Shown here: one piece after another, positions 1 to 11,975 of the stretch
Position numbering within the stretch: the first letter of the stretch is position 1
How the letters are laid out: each line of letters begins with the position of its first letter
Origin: an uncultured delta proteobacterium
GTDB taxonomy: Bacteria; Desulfobacterota; Syntrophia; Syntrophales; Smithellaceae
Assembly: GCA_903904655.1 (NCBI GenBank)
Contig: CAIVDK010000049.1
Span: 1 to 42,508, forward strand
Direction: 5' to 3'
Length of the DNA stretch: 42,508 nt
Program-made: the position numbers and the translations under genes
Notes under the pieces: generated by a model
What the model was told of the DNA's origin: nothing
Seen by the model: only the letters and a program-made list of their open reading frames with translations
Database searches by the model: none

Positions 1-86
1 ATCATACATAACAACCGCCCTTGAGGCAAACACATTTTTTGTTCATTTGATGCTGGATCCACCGCGTGCCCGGACCACAATCATGC

Positions 87-113
87 TTGACTAATCATCA
101 AAAAAAATATAGT
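87..113 (+). promoter_or_regulatory. Possible sigma70-type promoter for lysS (TTGACT-N15-TATAGT)
   Basis: TTGACT at 87-92 and TATAGT at 108-113; the 15-nt spacer is short. Confidence 0.3.
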
Positions 114-143
114 CAGATTGACTTTAAAAAAAGTGGAGAAATT

Positions 144-1625
144 ATGGAAGACAATGATCTTTTAAAGGTTCGCCTGGAAAAAATAGCGGCCTTGAAAGCA
201 GCAGGTGTGGATTTATATCCCAATGATGTAAAGCCCCAAAATACAACGGCTCAGATCATGGCCCAGTTCGGCGACACCGACAGTGAAACGCTGGCGCAAT
301 TGACACAAAAATTTTCGATTGCCGGGCGATTGATGGCCGTGCGCAGCTTCGGCAAAGCGGCTTTCGTCAAGATTCAGGACCGCAAAGGTCAGATGCAATG
401 CTATATTGCTAAAAACATCCTCACTGAACAGGATTTTTTTATATTTAAAAAGTTGGATATAGGCGACATTATTTATGTTTCAGGAAAACTCTTCCGAACC
501 AAAACCAATGAATTGACTGTTGAGATTGAATCATTGCGCTTGATGGCCAAATCGATTCATCCTCTGCCTGAAAAATGGCATGGCCTGACGGACATTGAAA
601 CCCGCTACAGGCAGCGGCATCTGGATTTAATATCCAGCCCAGCGGTCAAAGAAATCTTTTACCGGCGCAGCCTGATCATCAAACTGATGCGGCAATTCAT
701 GGATATGCATGATTTTCTGGAAGTGGAAACACCCATGATGCAGCCGCGAGCGGGCGGCGCCGTCGCCCGGCCGTTTAAAACCCATCACAACGCGCTGGAT
801 CAGGAACTCTACCTGCGGATCGCGCCCGAGCTTTATTTAAAACGACTGGTCACCGGCGGACTCGAAAGAGTTTATGAAATCAACCGCAACTTCCGCAACG
901 AAGGCATCTCCACTTTTCACAATCCTGAATTCACCATGATGGAGTTTTACTGGAGCTACGCAACTTACGAGGATTTGATGTCTTTTACGGAAGAGTTATT
1001 TGGTTTTATCGCCAAGAATATTTTCGAGGGACTCCAGTTCACCTATCAAGGCACGGAAATTGATGTGACACCGCCCTGGCGGCGGCTCACTGTCAAAGAT
1101 GCTCTTTTGCAAATAGCCGGTATGGACCCGGCCGACCTTACCGATTCCACAAGAGCCATCGCCTTCGCCCGCAAAACCGGCTGCGACATCAAAGAAACGG
1201 CTCCATTAGGAAAAATTTTAATGGCCATTTTCGATGAAGTGGTCGAAAAAAAGCTTGTCCAGCCGACATTTGTCACTCAGTATCCGGTCGCCGTATCCCC
1301 TCTGTCCCGCCGGTCCAACACCGACCCGGAACTTGTTGATCGTTTTGAGCTCTATATTTCGGGCAGGGAAATCGCCAACGCCTTTTCCGAGTTAAACGAT
1401 CCAGCCGATCAGCGCGATCGATTCGTCCAGCAACTCAAAGAGCGAGAAGCGGGCGATGATGAAGCCCACGAAATGGATGAAGACTATATCCATGCGCTGG
1501 AATACGGCATGCCGCCGACGGCCGGGGAAGGAATCGGCATCGACCGGCTGATCATGCTTTTTACCGATTCCGCATCCATTCGGGACGTTATTCTGTTCCC
1601 GCTTTTGAGAACCAAACAGGAATGA
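144..1625 (+). CDS. lysS: Lysyl-tRNA synthetase, class II
   Basis: Class II LysRS motifs RYRQRHLDLI, PRAGGAVARPFKTHHNALDQELYLRIAPELYLKRL, RNFRNEGISTFHNPEFTMMEFY and C-terminal GIGIDRLIMLFT. Start moved to ATG 144 (MEDNDLLKVRLEKIAALKAAGVDLYP) after a GGAG-like RBS. Confidence 0.96.
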   Translation: MEDNDLLKVRLEKIAALKAAGVDLYPNDVKPQNTTAQIMAQFGDTDSETLAQLTQKFSIAGRLMAVRSFGKAAFVKIQDRKGQMQCYIAKNILTEQDFFIFKKLDIGDIIYVSGKLFRTKTNELTVEIESLRLMAKSIHPLPEKWHGLTDIETRYRQRHLDLISSPAVKEIFYRRSLIIKLMRQFMDMHDFLEVETPMMQPRAGGAVARPFKTHHNALDQELYLRIAPELYLKRLVTGGLERVYEINRNFRNEGISTFHNPEFTMMEFYWSYATYEDLMSFTEELFGFIAKNIFEGLQFTYQGTEIDVTPPWRRLTVKDALLQIAGMDPADLTDSTRAIAFARKTGCDIKETAPLGKILMAIFDEVVEKKLVQPTFVTQYPVAVSPLSRRSNTDPELVDRFELYISGREIANAFSELNDPADQRDRFVQQLKEREAGDDEAHEMDEDYIHALEYGMPPTAGEGIGIDRLIMLFTDSASIRDVILFPLLRTKQE

Positions 1626-1685
1626 GATACACGCCAAAGCTTATGTAGCTGCAAAACCAGCTGTTTTCCAAAAGGATGTTGTTTA

Positions 1686-2972
1686 ATGCCTTACGAATTC
1701 TTTATCAGCAGACGATATATGAGAGCGAAACGCAAGCAGGTTTTTGTTTCGATCATCACCTTTATATCTATTTTTGGCATTTTCCTGGGCGTAGCCGCAC
1801 TCATTATTGTGCTGGCCGTCATGAACGGCTTTGAAGAAGATCTGCGGGCAAAAATTTTAGGCATCAAGTCTCATATTGAAGTCACCGCGGATATGGCCGG
1901 TCCCATAAAAAATTTTACCGCCGTTCGCGAGGAAATCGATAAAATCCCGGGCGTTGTCGCGTCCACGCCCTTTATTTATACGCAGGCCATGATTCGCAGC
2001 GGCAACGGCGTCACCGGCGTCGTGATCCGCGGCCTGGATACCCAAACCGCGCCGAAAGTTCTCAATCTGGGAAAAATCCGGGAAGGCCAACTCGAATATC
2101 TCAATAAAATTCCAAACGGCGTATTGAAAGAGCTGTCCGCCGAAGACAAAGACCTGACCGGCATCATGATTGGCAAGGAAATGGCTAGGAATCTGGGGCT
2201 TTTTCTTTATGATGCCATCACCATCATTTCACCGACGGGCGGGATTGCCACACCGATGGGCATGGTGCCCCGAATGAAAAAATTTGTCGTGGTCGGAATT
2301 TTCGAATCGGGATTTTATGAATACGATTCCACACTGGCCTTTTTGTCTCTGAAAAGTTGCCAGGAATTCCTAGACATGGGCAATACAGTTTCAGGTGTGG
2401 ATATCGTCGTTCATGATATCTATAAGGCGGATGTCATCGCCCGCAACATCCAGGGTAAGCTGGGCTTTCCTTTTTTTGCGCAAAACTGGATGCAGATGAA
2501 TAAAAACCTGTTTTCAGCCCTGAAACTGGAGAAGCGAGTCATGTTTATCATTCTAAGCTTGATTGTACTGGTAGCCGCCTTCAACATCATCAGCGCGCTC
2601 ATCATGATTGTTATGGAAAAGAACAAGGATATCGCCATTTTAAAGTCCATGGGGGCAACCGCTGCCACGATCATGAAGATTTTTATTTATCAGGGACTGA
2701 TCGTCGGCGTGGTTGGAACATTTTTCGGATGTATCGCCGGTCTCACCATCGCACTGAATTTGCAGAAAATTTCTCTTTTGGTGGAGAAAGTTTTTAATTT
2801 TAAAATTCTGCCCGGCGATGTGTATTATTTAAGCGAACTTCCCTCGAAAGTGAATTATAGTGACGTGGTCATTATTGTCATAGGCACGCTCACGATTTGT
2901 TTCCTGTCCACCATTTATCCTGCGCTGAGAGCTTCCAAACTGGATCCGGCGGAAGCCTTGAGATACGAATAA
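1686..2972 (+). CDS. lolC: Lipoprotein-releasing ABC transporter permease (LolC/LolE family)
   Basis: MacB/FtsX-type topology: N-terminal TM (FVSIITFISIFGIFLGVAALIIVLAVMNGFEEDLRAKILG), periplasmic domain, three C-terminal TMs, ending YPALRASKLDPAEALRYE. Followed by lolD. Confidence 0.93.
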   Translation: MPYEFFISRRYMRAKRKQVFVSIITFISIFGIFLGVAALIIVLAVMNGFEEDLRAKILGIKSHIEVTADMAGPIKNFTAVREEIDKIPGVVASTPFIYTQAMIRSGNGVTGVVIRGLDTQTAPKVLNLGKIREGQLEYLNKIPNGVLKELSAEDKDLTGIMIGKEMARNLGLFLYDAITIISPTGGIATPMGMVPRMKKFVVVGIFESGFYEYDSTLAFLSLKSCQEFLDMGNTVSGVDIVVHDIYKADVIARNIQGKLGFPFFAQNWMQMNKNLFSALKLEKRVMFIILSLIVLVAAFNIISALIMIVMEKNKDIAILKSMGATAATIMKIFIYQGLIVGVVGTFFGCIAGLTIALNLQKISLLVEKVFNFKILPGDVYYLSELPSKVNYSDVVIIVIGTLTICFLSTIYPALRASKLDPAEALRYE

Positions 2973-2994
2973 TATACCGGACGCAATTGCTGAT

Positions 2995-3657
2995 ATGATA
3001 TTACTTACAAATTTATCGAAGACTTTTATAAAAGACGGCAACAAAATTGAAGTCTTGCGAAATTTAAATCTGGAGATTAAGAAAGGGGATTCCCTGGCTG
3101 TCGTTGGCGTTTCGGGAGCCGGCAAAAGTACGCTCATCCATATCTTGGGCACGCTGGATCATCCGACATCCGGCACACTTTCCATTGCCGGTAAAAATGT
3201 TTTTGAGTGGAGCGAAAAGAAAATCGCCGCGTTCCGCAATTCGACGATCGGTTTCGTCTTTCAATTAAATAATCTACTGCCGGAGTTCAGCGCGCTGGAA
3301 AACACCATGATGCCGGCCCTCATCAGCGGTATGCCGAAAAAACAGGCCAATGAAAAGGCGAGTCAATTACTCGCGGAAGTCGGGCTGGAACATCGATTGA
3401 AACATAAACCGGGCGAACTCTCCGGCGGAGAGCAGCAACGCGTGGCTATCGCCCGTGCTTTGGTGATGGAACCGGAAATTCTGCTGGCGGACGAACCGAC
3501 AGGAAATCTTGACACGGAAACAGGAAAAAAGATAGAAGACGTCCTGGTTAATTTAAATATCATAAAAAAAATAACATTAATTGTTGTCACGCACAACAAA
3601 CTGCTGGCCGACAGAATGTCCGGCAGAATCGGATTGCGCGACGGGAAGATTTTATGA
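2995..3657 (+). CDS. lolD: Lipoprotein-releasing ABC transporter ATP-binding protein
   Basis: Walker [10 protein letters not shown], signature [15 protein letters not shown], Walker [13 protein letters not shown]. Adjacent to lolC. Confidence 0.94.
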   Translation: MILLTNLSKTFIKDGNKIEVLRNLNLEIKKGDSLAVVGVSGAGKSTLIHILGTLDHPTSGTLSIAGKNVFEWSEKKIAAFRNSTIGFVFQLNNLLPEFSALENTMMPALISGMPKKQANEKASQLLAEVGLEHRLKHKPGELSGGEQQRVAIARALVMEPEILLADEPTGNLDTETGKKIEDVLVNLNIIKKITLIVVTHNKLLADRMSGRIGLRDGKIL

Positions 3658-6305
3658 TTTCTCATAAAAACACATTCAAAATAATTTCAACCCTCTTTCT
3701 TTTTCTTCTTTGCTTTCTGGCAGAAGCCCAGGCCGAAAACCTCAAGAAAATAAGCATCCTGCCTTTTGACGTTCACGCGAGCGTTGAAGACGGCACGTTG
3801 CAAAAATCCGTTTACAGTCATCTGGAAAAAGAATTCCAGCGGGAAAAGAAAATTGAAGTTGTAGCGGCGGGTGGCTATGCCAAAAGCAATGTTTTGCTTA
3901 ATAAACACCAAGCCGTCGCAGCCGGGAAGGCTCTGGGAGTGGACTATGTGGTCACAGGAAGCATCACACAGTTCGGCGAGGCGCTGAACATCGACGCGCA
4001 AATTATCGATATTTCCCGAGAGACGATTTTGCCGGGCGTGTCCATGCAGGGCAAGGGATCAGCGGGCTTGGAGGCGTTGGCGGGTGAACTGAAAACGGCA
4101 ATACTGGACCGTATGGGACTTTTGGATAAAATTGCACGGATTGATATCGCGGGCAACCGCAAAATCGGAGCAGACGCCATCAAACAGCAACTTAAGAGCA
4201 AAGCCGGCAACCCTTTGAACGAAGAGGATATCACCGCTGATATTAAAGCCATTTTCAAGATGGGATTATTTGTGGATGTCAGCGCGCAAGTGACGACAGA
4301 ACCGCAAGGCAAAGTCATTACTTTCACCATTGCCGAAAAAGGACTGATATCGGAAATCCGGTTGATCGGCAACAAGAAACTGGACAAAGACGACATTCTG
4401 GGCGCCATGACCGTCAAGACAAGGCAAAGCCTCAATCAGGAAAAAATTAAAGAAGACATTCAAAAAATCAAGGCGCTTTATGACACCAAAGGGTATTACA
4501 ATGCGGAAATCAGCGACCGCCTGGAAAAAGACGGCCAAAAAGACATTGTCCTGATTCTGGACATTAAGGAGAATGACCGGGTCTATATCCGTTCCATCAC
4601 GTTTGAGGGAAATGAATCTTTTTCCACAAAAGAGCTGGTCAAGATGATGACCTCGACAGAGCGCACCTTATTGGGCTTCATTACGGACACGGGCATCCTG
4701 CAAACCCAGCAGATCAAGCAGGATATTCAAAAATTAACCGCTTTTTATTTCAATAACGGTTTTGTCAACGCCCAGATCGGCGAACCGGCCATCACGCACG
4801 ACGCCAAAGGCATTTATATCAAGATCATCGTCAAGGAAGGCAAGCGGTTCAAAATCGGTAACGTGGAAATTTCCGGAGATTACCTGGAAAAACCCAGAGT
4901 CGATCTATTCACGCTTTTAAAAACAAAATCGGGAAACTACTACGATCGGGAAGCGATCTTGAAAGACATGGAAGCGATCACGCTGGCCGCCAACGATGAA
5001 GGCTATGCGCATGCCGACGTGAATCCCAAAATCGCCTCTCGCGAAAAAGAACAACTGGTGGATGTGAACTTCCAGTTGACCAAAGGTAACCTTGTTCATA
5101 TTGCCCGCATCGGCATTTCCGGCAATACGACCACGCGTGACAAAGTTATCCGGCGGCAGCTGTCCATCGTGGAAGGAGATTTGTATTCCTCAAGCAAGCT
5201 GAAAAACAGTTATGCCAGTTTAAATCAGTTGCGTTATTTTGAAGAAGTGGACTTTCAGACGGAAAAGGCGCCGGATAACAAAATGGATGTTAATATCCGC
5301 GTCAAAGAAAAAAACACGGGCATGTTCATGATCGGAGCGGGTTACAGCGCCGTTGATCAGGCCATGATCATGGCACAGGTCGTCCAGCAGAATTTCCTGG
5401 GGTACGGACAGACGTTAAGCCTGAAAGCTTCCCTGGGCTCCAAGACCAATAATTACGAACTGTCCTTTACCGAGCCCTGGCTTTTTGATTTGCCGCTGTG
5501 GTGCAAAGCGGACATCTGGAAATACAAAAAGGAATACGATTCCTATACGCTGGATACACGCGGCACTGGAGTAACCCTGGGCTATCCGCTTTGGTGGAAA
5601 ATTGTCGGCTATGCCGGCTATAAGCTGAGCATAGACAATATTCAGGACGTCAATCAGTCAACCGCCTCTTACTATATCAAGGCCCAGGCAGGCGAAAGAA
5701 TAACCAGCGCTCTAACCTTCACGCTCGCCTACGACACGACCAACGACAACATGTTTCCCAGTAAGGGAATCAAGACCAGCGTTTCCGTGCAACACGCGGG
5801 CACCCCTTTGGGCGGCAACACAAATTTCACAAAATATTCTGGCGCCATTGCCGGTTATTACCCGCTCTTCTGGGATATTGTTATCAGCGCGAAAGGCCGA
5901 ATCGGTTATCTGCAGAACAATGATGACCGCGATGACAGACTTCCGATTTACGAAAGATATGTTCTGGGCGGCATCAACTCTTTGCGCGGTTTGCGCTACG
6001 TCGGCCCGACCAATCCGGGAACCAGTGACGTCATCGGCGGCACCACCATGTTATCCTTCACCGCGGAAGTTGTTTTCCCCCTGATTAAGGACGCGGGCAT
6101 AAAGGGCGTTTTATTTTATGACGCAGGCAATACCTGGAACGGCGGTTACTATGTCGATGACTTAAGAATGACTTGTGGCACGGGCATTCGCTGGCAGTCA
6201 CCCATCGGGCCTTTGCGGCTGGAATACGGATATGTACTGGATCGCAAGGGATTGAATGACGACTCGATGGGCCGCTTTGAATTCACCATCGGTATGTTCA
6301 TGTAA
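3654..6305 (+). CDS. bamA: Outer membrane protein assembly factor BamA with an extra N-terminal TolB/CsgG-like domain
   Basis: Signal peptide, N-terminal domain [10 protein letters not shown]...[27 protein letters not shown], five POTRA-like repeats, Omp85 barrel with [17 protein letters not shown] and [19 protein letters not shown]. Overlaps the lolD stop by ATGA. Confidence 0.94.
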   Translation: MISHKNTFKIISTLFLFLLCFLAEAQAENLKKISILPFDVHASVEDGTLQKSVYSHLEKEFQREKKIEVVAAGGYAKSNVLLNKHQAVAAGKALGVDYVVTGSITQFGEALNIDAQIIDISRETILPGVSMQGKGSAGLEALAGELKTAILDRMGLLDKIARIDIAGNRKIGADAIKQQLKSKAGNPLNEEDITADIKAIFKMGLFVDVSAQVTTEPQGKVITFTIAEKGLISEIRLIGNKKLDKDDILGAMTVKTRQSLNQEKIKEDIQKIKALYDTKGYYNAEISDRLEKDGQKDIVLILDIKENDRVYIRSITFEGNESFSTKELVKMMTSTERTLLGFITDTGILQTQQIKQDIQKLTAFYFNNGFVNAQIGEPAITHDAKGIYIKIIVKEGKRFKIGNVEISGDYLEKPRVDLFTLLKTKSGNYYDREAILKDMEAITLAANDEGYAHADVNPKIASREKEQLVDVNFQLTKGNLVHIARIGISGNTTTRDKVIRRQLSIVEGDLYSSSKLKNSYASLNQLRYFEEVDFQTEKAPDNKMDVNIRVKEKNTGMFMIGAGYSAVDQAMIMAQVVQQNFLGYGQTLSLKASLGSKTNNYELSFTEPWLFDLPLWCKADIWKYKKEYDSYTLDTRGTGVTLGYPLWWKIVGYAGYKLSIDNIQDVNQSTASYYIKAQAGERITSALTFTLAYDTTNDNMFPSKGIKTSVSVQHAGTPLGGNTNFTKYSGAIAGYYPLFWDIVISAKGRIGYLQNNDDRDDRLPIYERYVLGGINSLRGLRYVGPTNPGTSDVIGGTTMLSFTAEVVFPLIKDAGIKGVLFYDAGNTWNGGYYVDDLRMTCGTGIRWQSPIGPLRLEYGYVLDRKGLNDDSMGRFEFTIGMFM

Positions 6306-6312
6306 TAGAACC

Positions 6313-6331
6313 AATGAAGACTGTCTTCATT
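6313..6331. promoter_or_regulatory. 19-nt near-perfect DNA palindrome between bamA and skp
   Basis: AATGAAGAC-T-GTCTTCATT, 9-bp arms around one central base. Confidence 0.4.
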
Positions 6332-6370
6332 ACTTGATAATTGACTAACCAACAGAGAGGAGATTTTAAA

Positions 6371-6901
6371 ATGAAAAAAAATATTTGTCTGATTGCAGGA
6401 TTGGTCCTGCTCATTATTGTCTGGAGCAACACATCCTTTGCCGCAGATCGGATCGGTTTTATCAACATTCAGGAGATTATTCAAAACTCCAGCGCCGGCA
6501 AAAAAGCAGCCGAAGAATTTAAAAAACTCGTGGATAAAAAGCAAGTAAACATCAAAGACATGGAAAACGAAGTCAAAAAGATGAAAGACGAACTTGACAA
6601 ACAAGGCGCCATTCTGACAGCCAGCGCCCGCAGCGACAAAGAAGCCGCCTATCAGAGAAAATTGCGCGATTACCAAATCCTCGTCGATGACACCAACAAG
6701 GAGCTCCAGAAACGTGATCAGGACTATTCACAGAAAATAATTCCCGATATACTGAAAGTCGTCCGTGCCATTGCTGAAAAGGAAAAATATACTCTGATTC
6801 TGGATATCAGCACCATGCCGATGCCCTATCATGACAAGGCCAACGATATCAGCAAGAAAGTCATTGAAGACTTCAACAAAGCTCAAAATACAAAAAAATA
6901 A
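6371..6901 (+). CDS. skp: Periplasmic chaperone Skp/OmpH family
   Basis: Signal peptide MKKNICLIAGLVLLIIVWSNTSFAA, then RIGFINIQEIIQNSSAGKKAAEEFKKLVDKKQ and coiled coil. Start set at the ATG after AGAGAGGAG. Confidence 0.88.
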   Translation: MKKNICLIAGLVLLIIVWSNTSFAADRIGFINIQEIIQNSSAGKKAAEEFKKLVDKKQVNIKDMENEVKKMKDELDKQGAILTASARSDKEAAYQRKLRDYQILVDDTNKELQKRDQDYSQKIIPDILKVVRAIAEKEKYTLILDISTMPMPYHDKANDISKKVIEDFNKAQNTKK

Positions 6902-6907
6902 CAGTCG

Positions 6908-7960
6908 TTGAACGAAATGAAAAAAAGTATTCAGGAAATAGCCGTCATGATCGGCGGCGCCGTCCTCGGCGACGATAAGAGGGTGATCAGGAATATCCGG
7001 TCGATTGACGAAGCAGGCATTGATGATCTGACCTTTATCGCCAATCCGAAATATTATAAAATGCTGGAAACGACGCACGCGGCGGCCATCCTCGTACCGC
7101 CCGGAACCGTCCAACCGGATAAAAATCTGATTGTCGTAGCCGACCCCTACGCGGCCTTTGGGAAACTCCTGGCGGTGTTTTATCCGGTCGATCATGGCCC
7201 AATCGGCGTCCATCCTGCTGCTTATATCGAAGAAGGCGCCTCAATCTCACAGGAAGCAACCATCTTGCCACGGGCTTTCGTAAGCGCGGGCGCCCGCATC
7301 GAAAAAGGCGCTGTGATATACCCCGGCGTGTTTATCGGCCGCAACACGTCCGTCGGTGAAAATTCGATCCTTTACGCCAATGTCAGCGTTTATCAAAACT
7401 GCATCATCGGCCGCCGCGTGATCCTTCATTCCGGCGTCGTCATCGGCGCGGACGGTTTCGGCTTTGCCGCGCCAGGCGCTCTCAACGCCAAAATTCCACA
7501 GGTCGGCATCGTTCAAATTGACGATGACGTGGAGCTTGGCGCCAACACCACCGTTGACCGGGCCACCCTGGGTAAAACCTGGATTCAACGGAACGTAAAG
7601 GTTGATAATCTTGTTCAGATTGCACACAATGTCGTTATCGGAGAAAATTCGGCCATTGCCGCCCAGACTGGTATTTCGGGGTCCACCAAAATAGGGCGCA
7701 GCGTCATCATCGGTGGACAAGTCGGCATTGTCGGGCATATTTCCATCGGAGATCATGCCATGATCGGCGCCTCCTCGGGCATTCACAAGGATATCCCCGC
7801 AGGCCAGGTTGGCGGCGGAAGGCCGTTTCTTCCCTACAAAGAATGGCTGAAAGTAGAATCCAGCAAGGTCAAACTTCCGGAAATGCGCGCAAAATTAACA
7901 CAACTGATCAAACAAGTGGAACAACTTGAAGCAAAAATAAATAAACCAGGTGAAGATTAA
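6908..7960 (+). CDS. lpxD: UDP-3-O-acylglucosamine N-acyltransferase
   Basis: LpxD N-domain ([24 protein letters not shown]), hexapeptide beta-helix, [47 protein letters not shown]. Confidence 0.95.
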   Translation: MNEMKKSIQEIAVMIGGAVLGDDKRVIRNIRSIDEAGIDDLTFIANPKYYKMLETTHAAAILVPPGTVQPDKNLIVVADPYAAFGKLLAVFYPVDHGPIGVHPAAYIEEGASISQEATILPRAFVSAGARIEKGAVIYPGVFIGRNTSVGENSILYANVSVYQNCIIGRRVILHSGVVIGADGFGFAAPGALNAKIPQVGIVQIDDDVELGANTTVDRATLGKTWIQRNVKVDNLVQIAHNVVIGENSAIAAQTGISGSTKIGRSVIIGGQVGIVGHISIGDHAMIGASSGIHKDIPAGQVGGGRPFLPYKEWLKVESSKVKLPEMRAKLTQLIKQVEQLEAKINKPGED

Positions 7961-7961
7961 A

Positions 7962-8735
7962 ATGAAAATTCATCCTACAGCAATTATCGCAGCGGACGCC
8001 CAGTTGGAAGACGGTGTGGAAATCGGCCCTTACTGCATTATCGGCAGCGACGTTAAGATCGGTAAAAACACCGTGATCGGTCCGCACGCCGTCATCGAGG
8101 AGTACACACATATCGGCGAGAGTTGTCGTATCTTTCAATTTTGCTCCATTGGGGCTCCTCCCCAGGATCTTAAATTCGGTGGGGAAAAAACCGCCGTAAT
8201 AATTGGAAACTTTAATACAATCCGGGAATATGTCAGCATCCATCGTGGCACAAGCGCCAATACCGGCTTGACAATCATGGGTGATTATAATCTGCTGATG
8301 GCCTATGTCCACATTGCTCATAATTGCAAATTAGGCGATAACATTATCATAGGCAATTCGACGGGACTGGCCGGACATGTTCATGTTGAAGATTATGCGA
8401 TTATCAGCCCGCTGAGCGGCGTCCATCAATTCTGTCGTATTGGCGCACACTGCATAGTTGGCGGCGCATCCGCCGTGGTCAAAGACATTCCGCCTTATAC
8501 AATGGCCAACGGTAATCGAGCCACGCTATTCGGCCTGAATATGATCGGTCTTCAAAGACGTAATTTTTCAGAAAGCGCCATTGCCGGCCTGAAACAAGCC
8601 TATCGCATTATTTTCCGCTCCGATCTTCTGCTGGAAGAAGCGTTGGAAAAGGCCCGGACAGAAGTAGCAGACTGCCCCGAAGTTCGGCACTTTATCAACT
8701 TTATTCAAGAATCAAAAAGAAGTATTTGCCGCTAG
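7962..8735 (+). CDS. lpxA: UDP-GlcNAc (or UDP-GlcNAc3N) O/N-acyltransferase
   Basis: [95 protein letters not shown] 7962 preferred over the GTG at 7950. Confidence 0.95.
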   Translation: MKIHPTAIIAADAQLEDGVEIGPYCIIGSDVKIGKNTVIGPHAVIEEYTHIGESCRIFQFCSIGAPPQDLKFGGEKTAVIIGNFNTIREYVSIHRGTSANTGLTIMGDYNLLMAYVHIAHNCKLGDNIIIGNSTGLAGHVHVEDYAIISPLSGVHQFCRIGAHCIVGGASAVVKDIPPYTMANGNRATLFGLNMIGLQRRNFSESAIAGLKQAYRIIFRSDLLLEEALEKARTEVADCPEVRHFINFIQESKRSICR

Positions 8736-8745
8736 AGAGAAAAAA

Positions 8746-9698
<953 letters not shown>

Positions 9699-9702
<4 letters not shown>

Positions 9703-10793
9703 TACCGATGGTTGATTTAAAAAGACAATACGCCCGGCTGAAAAAAGAAATCGACCAAGCTGTTGGGCAGGCGCTGGAACAGACTCAATTCATTCTCGGA
9801 CCGAACGTCTCTGCACTGGAGGCGGAAATCGCCGCCTACCACGGTCTGCCTTATGCCGTAGCATGCGCCAACGGCACGGACGCTCTGCTTCTGGCTCTGC
9901 GCGCCTGCGGGATCGGCCCAGGCGATGAAGTCATCACCACGCCCTTCACCTTCATCGCCACCGCGGAAGTGGTCGCGCTCGTGGGTGCCAAACCGGTCTT
10001 TGTCGATATTTGCCAAGACACCTTTAACATTGATCCCGGCAAGATCGCCGCTAAAATTACATCCCGCACCAAGGCCGTCATTCCCGTCCATTTATTCGGC
10101 CATCCCGCCGATATGGACCCGATTATAGACATCGCGCGGAAACATCATCTGAAAGTCATTGAAGACTGCGCACAGGCTTTTGGCGCAACGTATCAGGGAC
10201 AAACCGTCGGCACCATGGGCGACGTCGGCTGTTTCAGTTTTTTTCCCAGCAAAAATCTCGGTTGTTACGGCGACGGCGGTATCGTGATCACGCACGACGA
10301 GGCAATCGCCTCAAAAATTAAAATGCTTCGAAACCACGGCAGCGCGGTGCGGTATTACCATTCCGAAGTCGGTTACAACAGCCGGCTCGATGAAATCCAG
10401 GCCGCCATTCTTCGCGTCAAGCTGCCTCAAGTCGATGCGGCCAATGACGCCCGCCGCGAAAATGCCGCCGCCTATTGCCAGACTATGGTCGGAAAAGATA
10501 TCGTCCTGCCTTCGGAACGTCCCGGCTGCAAACATGTTTATCATCAATTTACCATCCGCTCCAAAAAACGCCAGGCGATTGCCGACGCGCTTCAAGGCGC
10601 GGGGAGCGCCTCCGCCGTTTACTACCCGGTCCCCCTGCATCAGCAGGACGTCTTTCTCAAAATGTATGACCTGAAAGAAAGCCTGAGCGTCAGTGAAACC
10701 TGCGCCCATGAAGTTCTTTCACTGCCGATGTTTCCGGAAATGACCCCGGAAGAAATCAGGCTGATAACCGATGCGATCAATAATGTCCGTTGA
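9699..10793 (+). CDS. gnnB: DegT/DnrJ/EryC1-family PLP sugar aminotransferase, GnnB-like
   Basis: [84 protein letters not shown] (PLP lysine). Overlaps the upstream stop. Confidence 0.85.
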
Positions 10794-11967
10794 AAAAAAC
10801 AGCATAAAGGTAAACGTGGACGCAGCAAGCGGGCACCCTCCGAAGGTGATGATCGTTGCCGGAGAAGCCTCCGGTGATCTCCATGGCTCCTTTCTGGTCC
10901 GGGAAATGCTCGCCATTAATCCATCTTTACACTTCTACGGCATTGGCGGCAACAAAATGAAAGAAGCGGGTGTGAAGTTTTTGGCTTTCGCAGCGGATAT
11001 TGCCGTGGTCGGCATTACAGAAGCATTTTCAAAAATCGGCACATTTATTAAAATCAACGCCAAAATAAGAAAATCTATGGACCAGTTAAAGCCGAATCTG
11101 GTTATTCTCATTGATTTTCCCGACTTCAACCTGAATATCGTGGCCCGGGCCGCTAAAAAAAGAGGCGTTAAAATATTTTATTATATAAGCCCGCAGGTCT
11201 GGGCCTGGCGTGAAGGGCGCGTCGGGCAGATCAAAAGGCTGGTCGACAGGATGGCCGTTATTCTGCCGTTTGAAGTGGATTTTTACGCCAAACACGGATT
11301 TGCCGTCGACTACGTCGGCCATCCCCTGCGCGATACGGTAAAAACAGAGTTCACGCAATCCCAGGCCAGACTTCAGTTCGGTCTTTCCGAAAAACAAACA
11401 ACCGTCGGGCTCCTGCCGGGCAGTCGGACAGCGGAAATTACCCGGCTGTTGCCGGAGATGATGAAGGCAGCTCAAATCATTTCCAAAAAAATACCGGACG
11501 CGCAATATATCCTCCCCCTGGCGGACACGCTCCCGGAAAAAACCGTCACTGCGATTATTGCCGCATCCGGCCTCAGCGTCAAAATTGTTTCGGGGCGCAC
11601 GTATGATGTTCTGGCCTGCTGCGATCTGGCGATTGTGACCTCCGGGACGGCAACGCTGGAAACCGGCCTGATGGGCGTACCCATGATTATCATCTACAAG
11701 CTGTCGCTTTTTTCGGAACTCATCGGCAGACTGATCATCAAGCCCCAGCTCATCGGCCTGGTCAATATCATTGCCGGTAAAGCCGTCGCCCCGGAATTGC
11801 TTCAGCGGGACGCCAACGGCCCGCGGATCGCGGCCGAGACGCTGGCTATTTTATTGAACCCTGAAAAAAAGCAGGAAATTATCACCGAGCTTCAGAGCAT
11901 CCGCGCCAAATTGGGTGAACCCGGCGCCGCCAGAAGAGCTGCGCAAATTGCCTGCGATATGATATAG
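10771..11967 (+). CDS. lpxB: Lipid-A-disaccharide synthase
   Basis: [80 protein letters not shown]. The exact start may be an internal ATG. Confidence 0.94.
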   Translation: MRSIMSVEKNSIKVNVDAASGHPPKVMIVAGEASGDLHGSFLVREMLAINPSLHFYGIGGNKMKEAGVKFLAFAADIAVVGITEAFSKIGTFIKINAKIRKSMDQLKPNLVILIDFPDFNLNIVARAAKKRGVKIFYYISPQVWAWREGRVGQIKRLVDRMAVILPFEVDFYAKHGFAVDYVGHPLRDTVKTEFTQSQARLQFGLSEKQTTVGLLPGSRTAEITRLLPEMMKAAQIISKKIPDAQYILPLADTLPEKTVTAIIAASGLSVKIVSGRTYDVLACCDLAIVTSGTATLETGLMGVPMIIIYKLSLFSELIGRLIIKPQLIGLVNIIAGKAVAPELLQRDANGPRIAAETLAILLNPEKKQEIITELQSIRAKLGEPGAARRAAQIACDMI

Positions 11968-11975
11968 GATCAACT

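Noticed and set aside
66-143. N-terminal 26 aa of the supplied lysS ORF
   Set aside because: Contains a putative promoter; the LysRS-like N-terminus and RBS support ATG 144.
9925-10674. Short Ser/Pro/Arg-rich ORFs overlapping gnnB
   Set aside because: Typical alternative-frame ORFs in GC-rich coding DNA.
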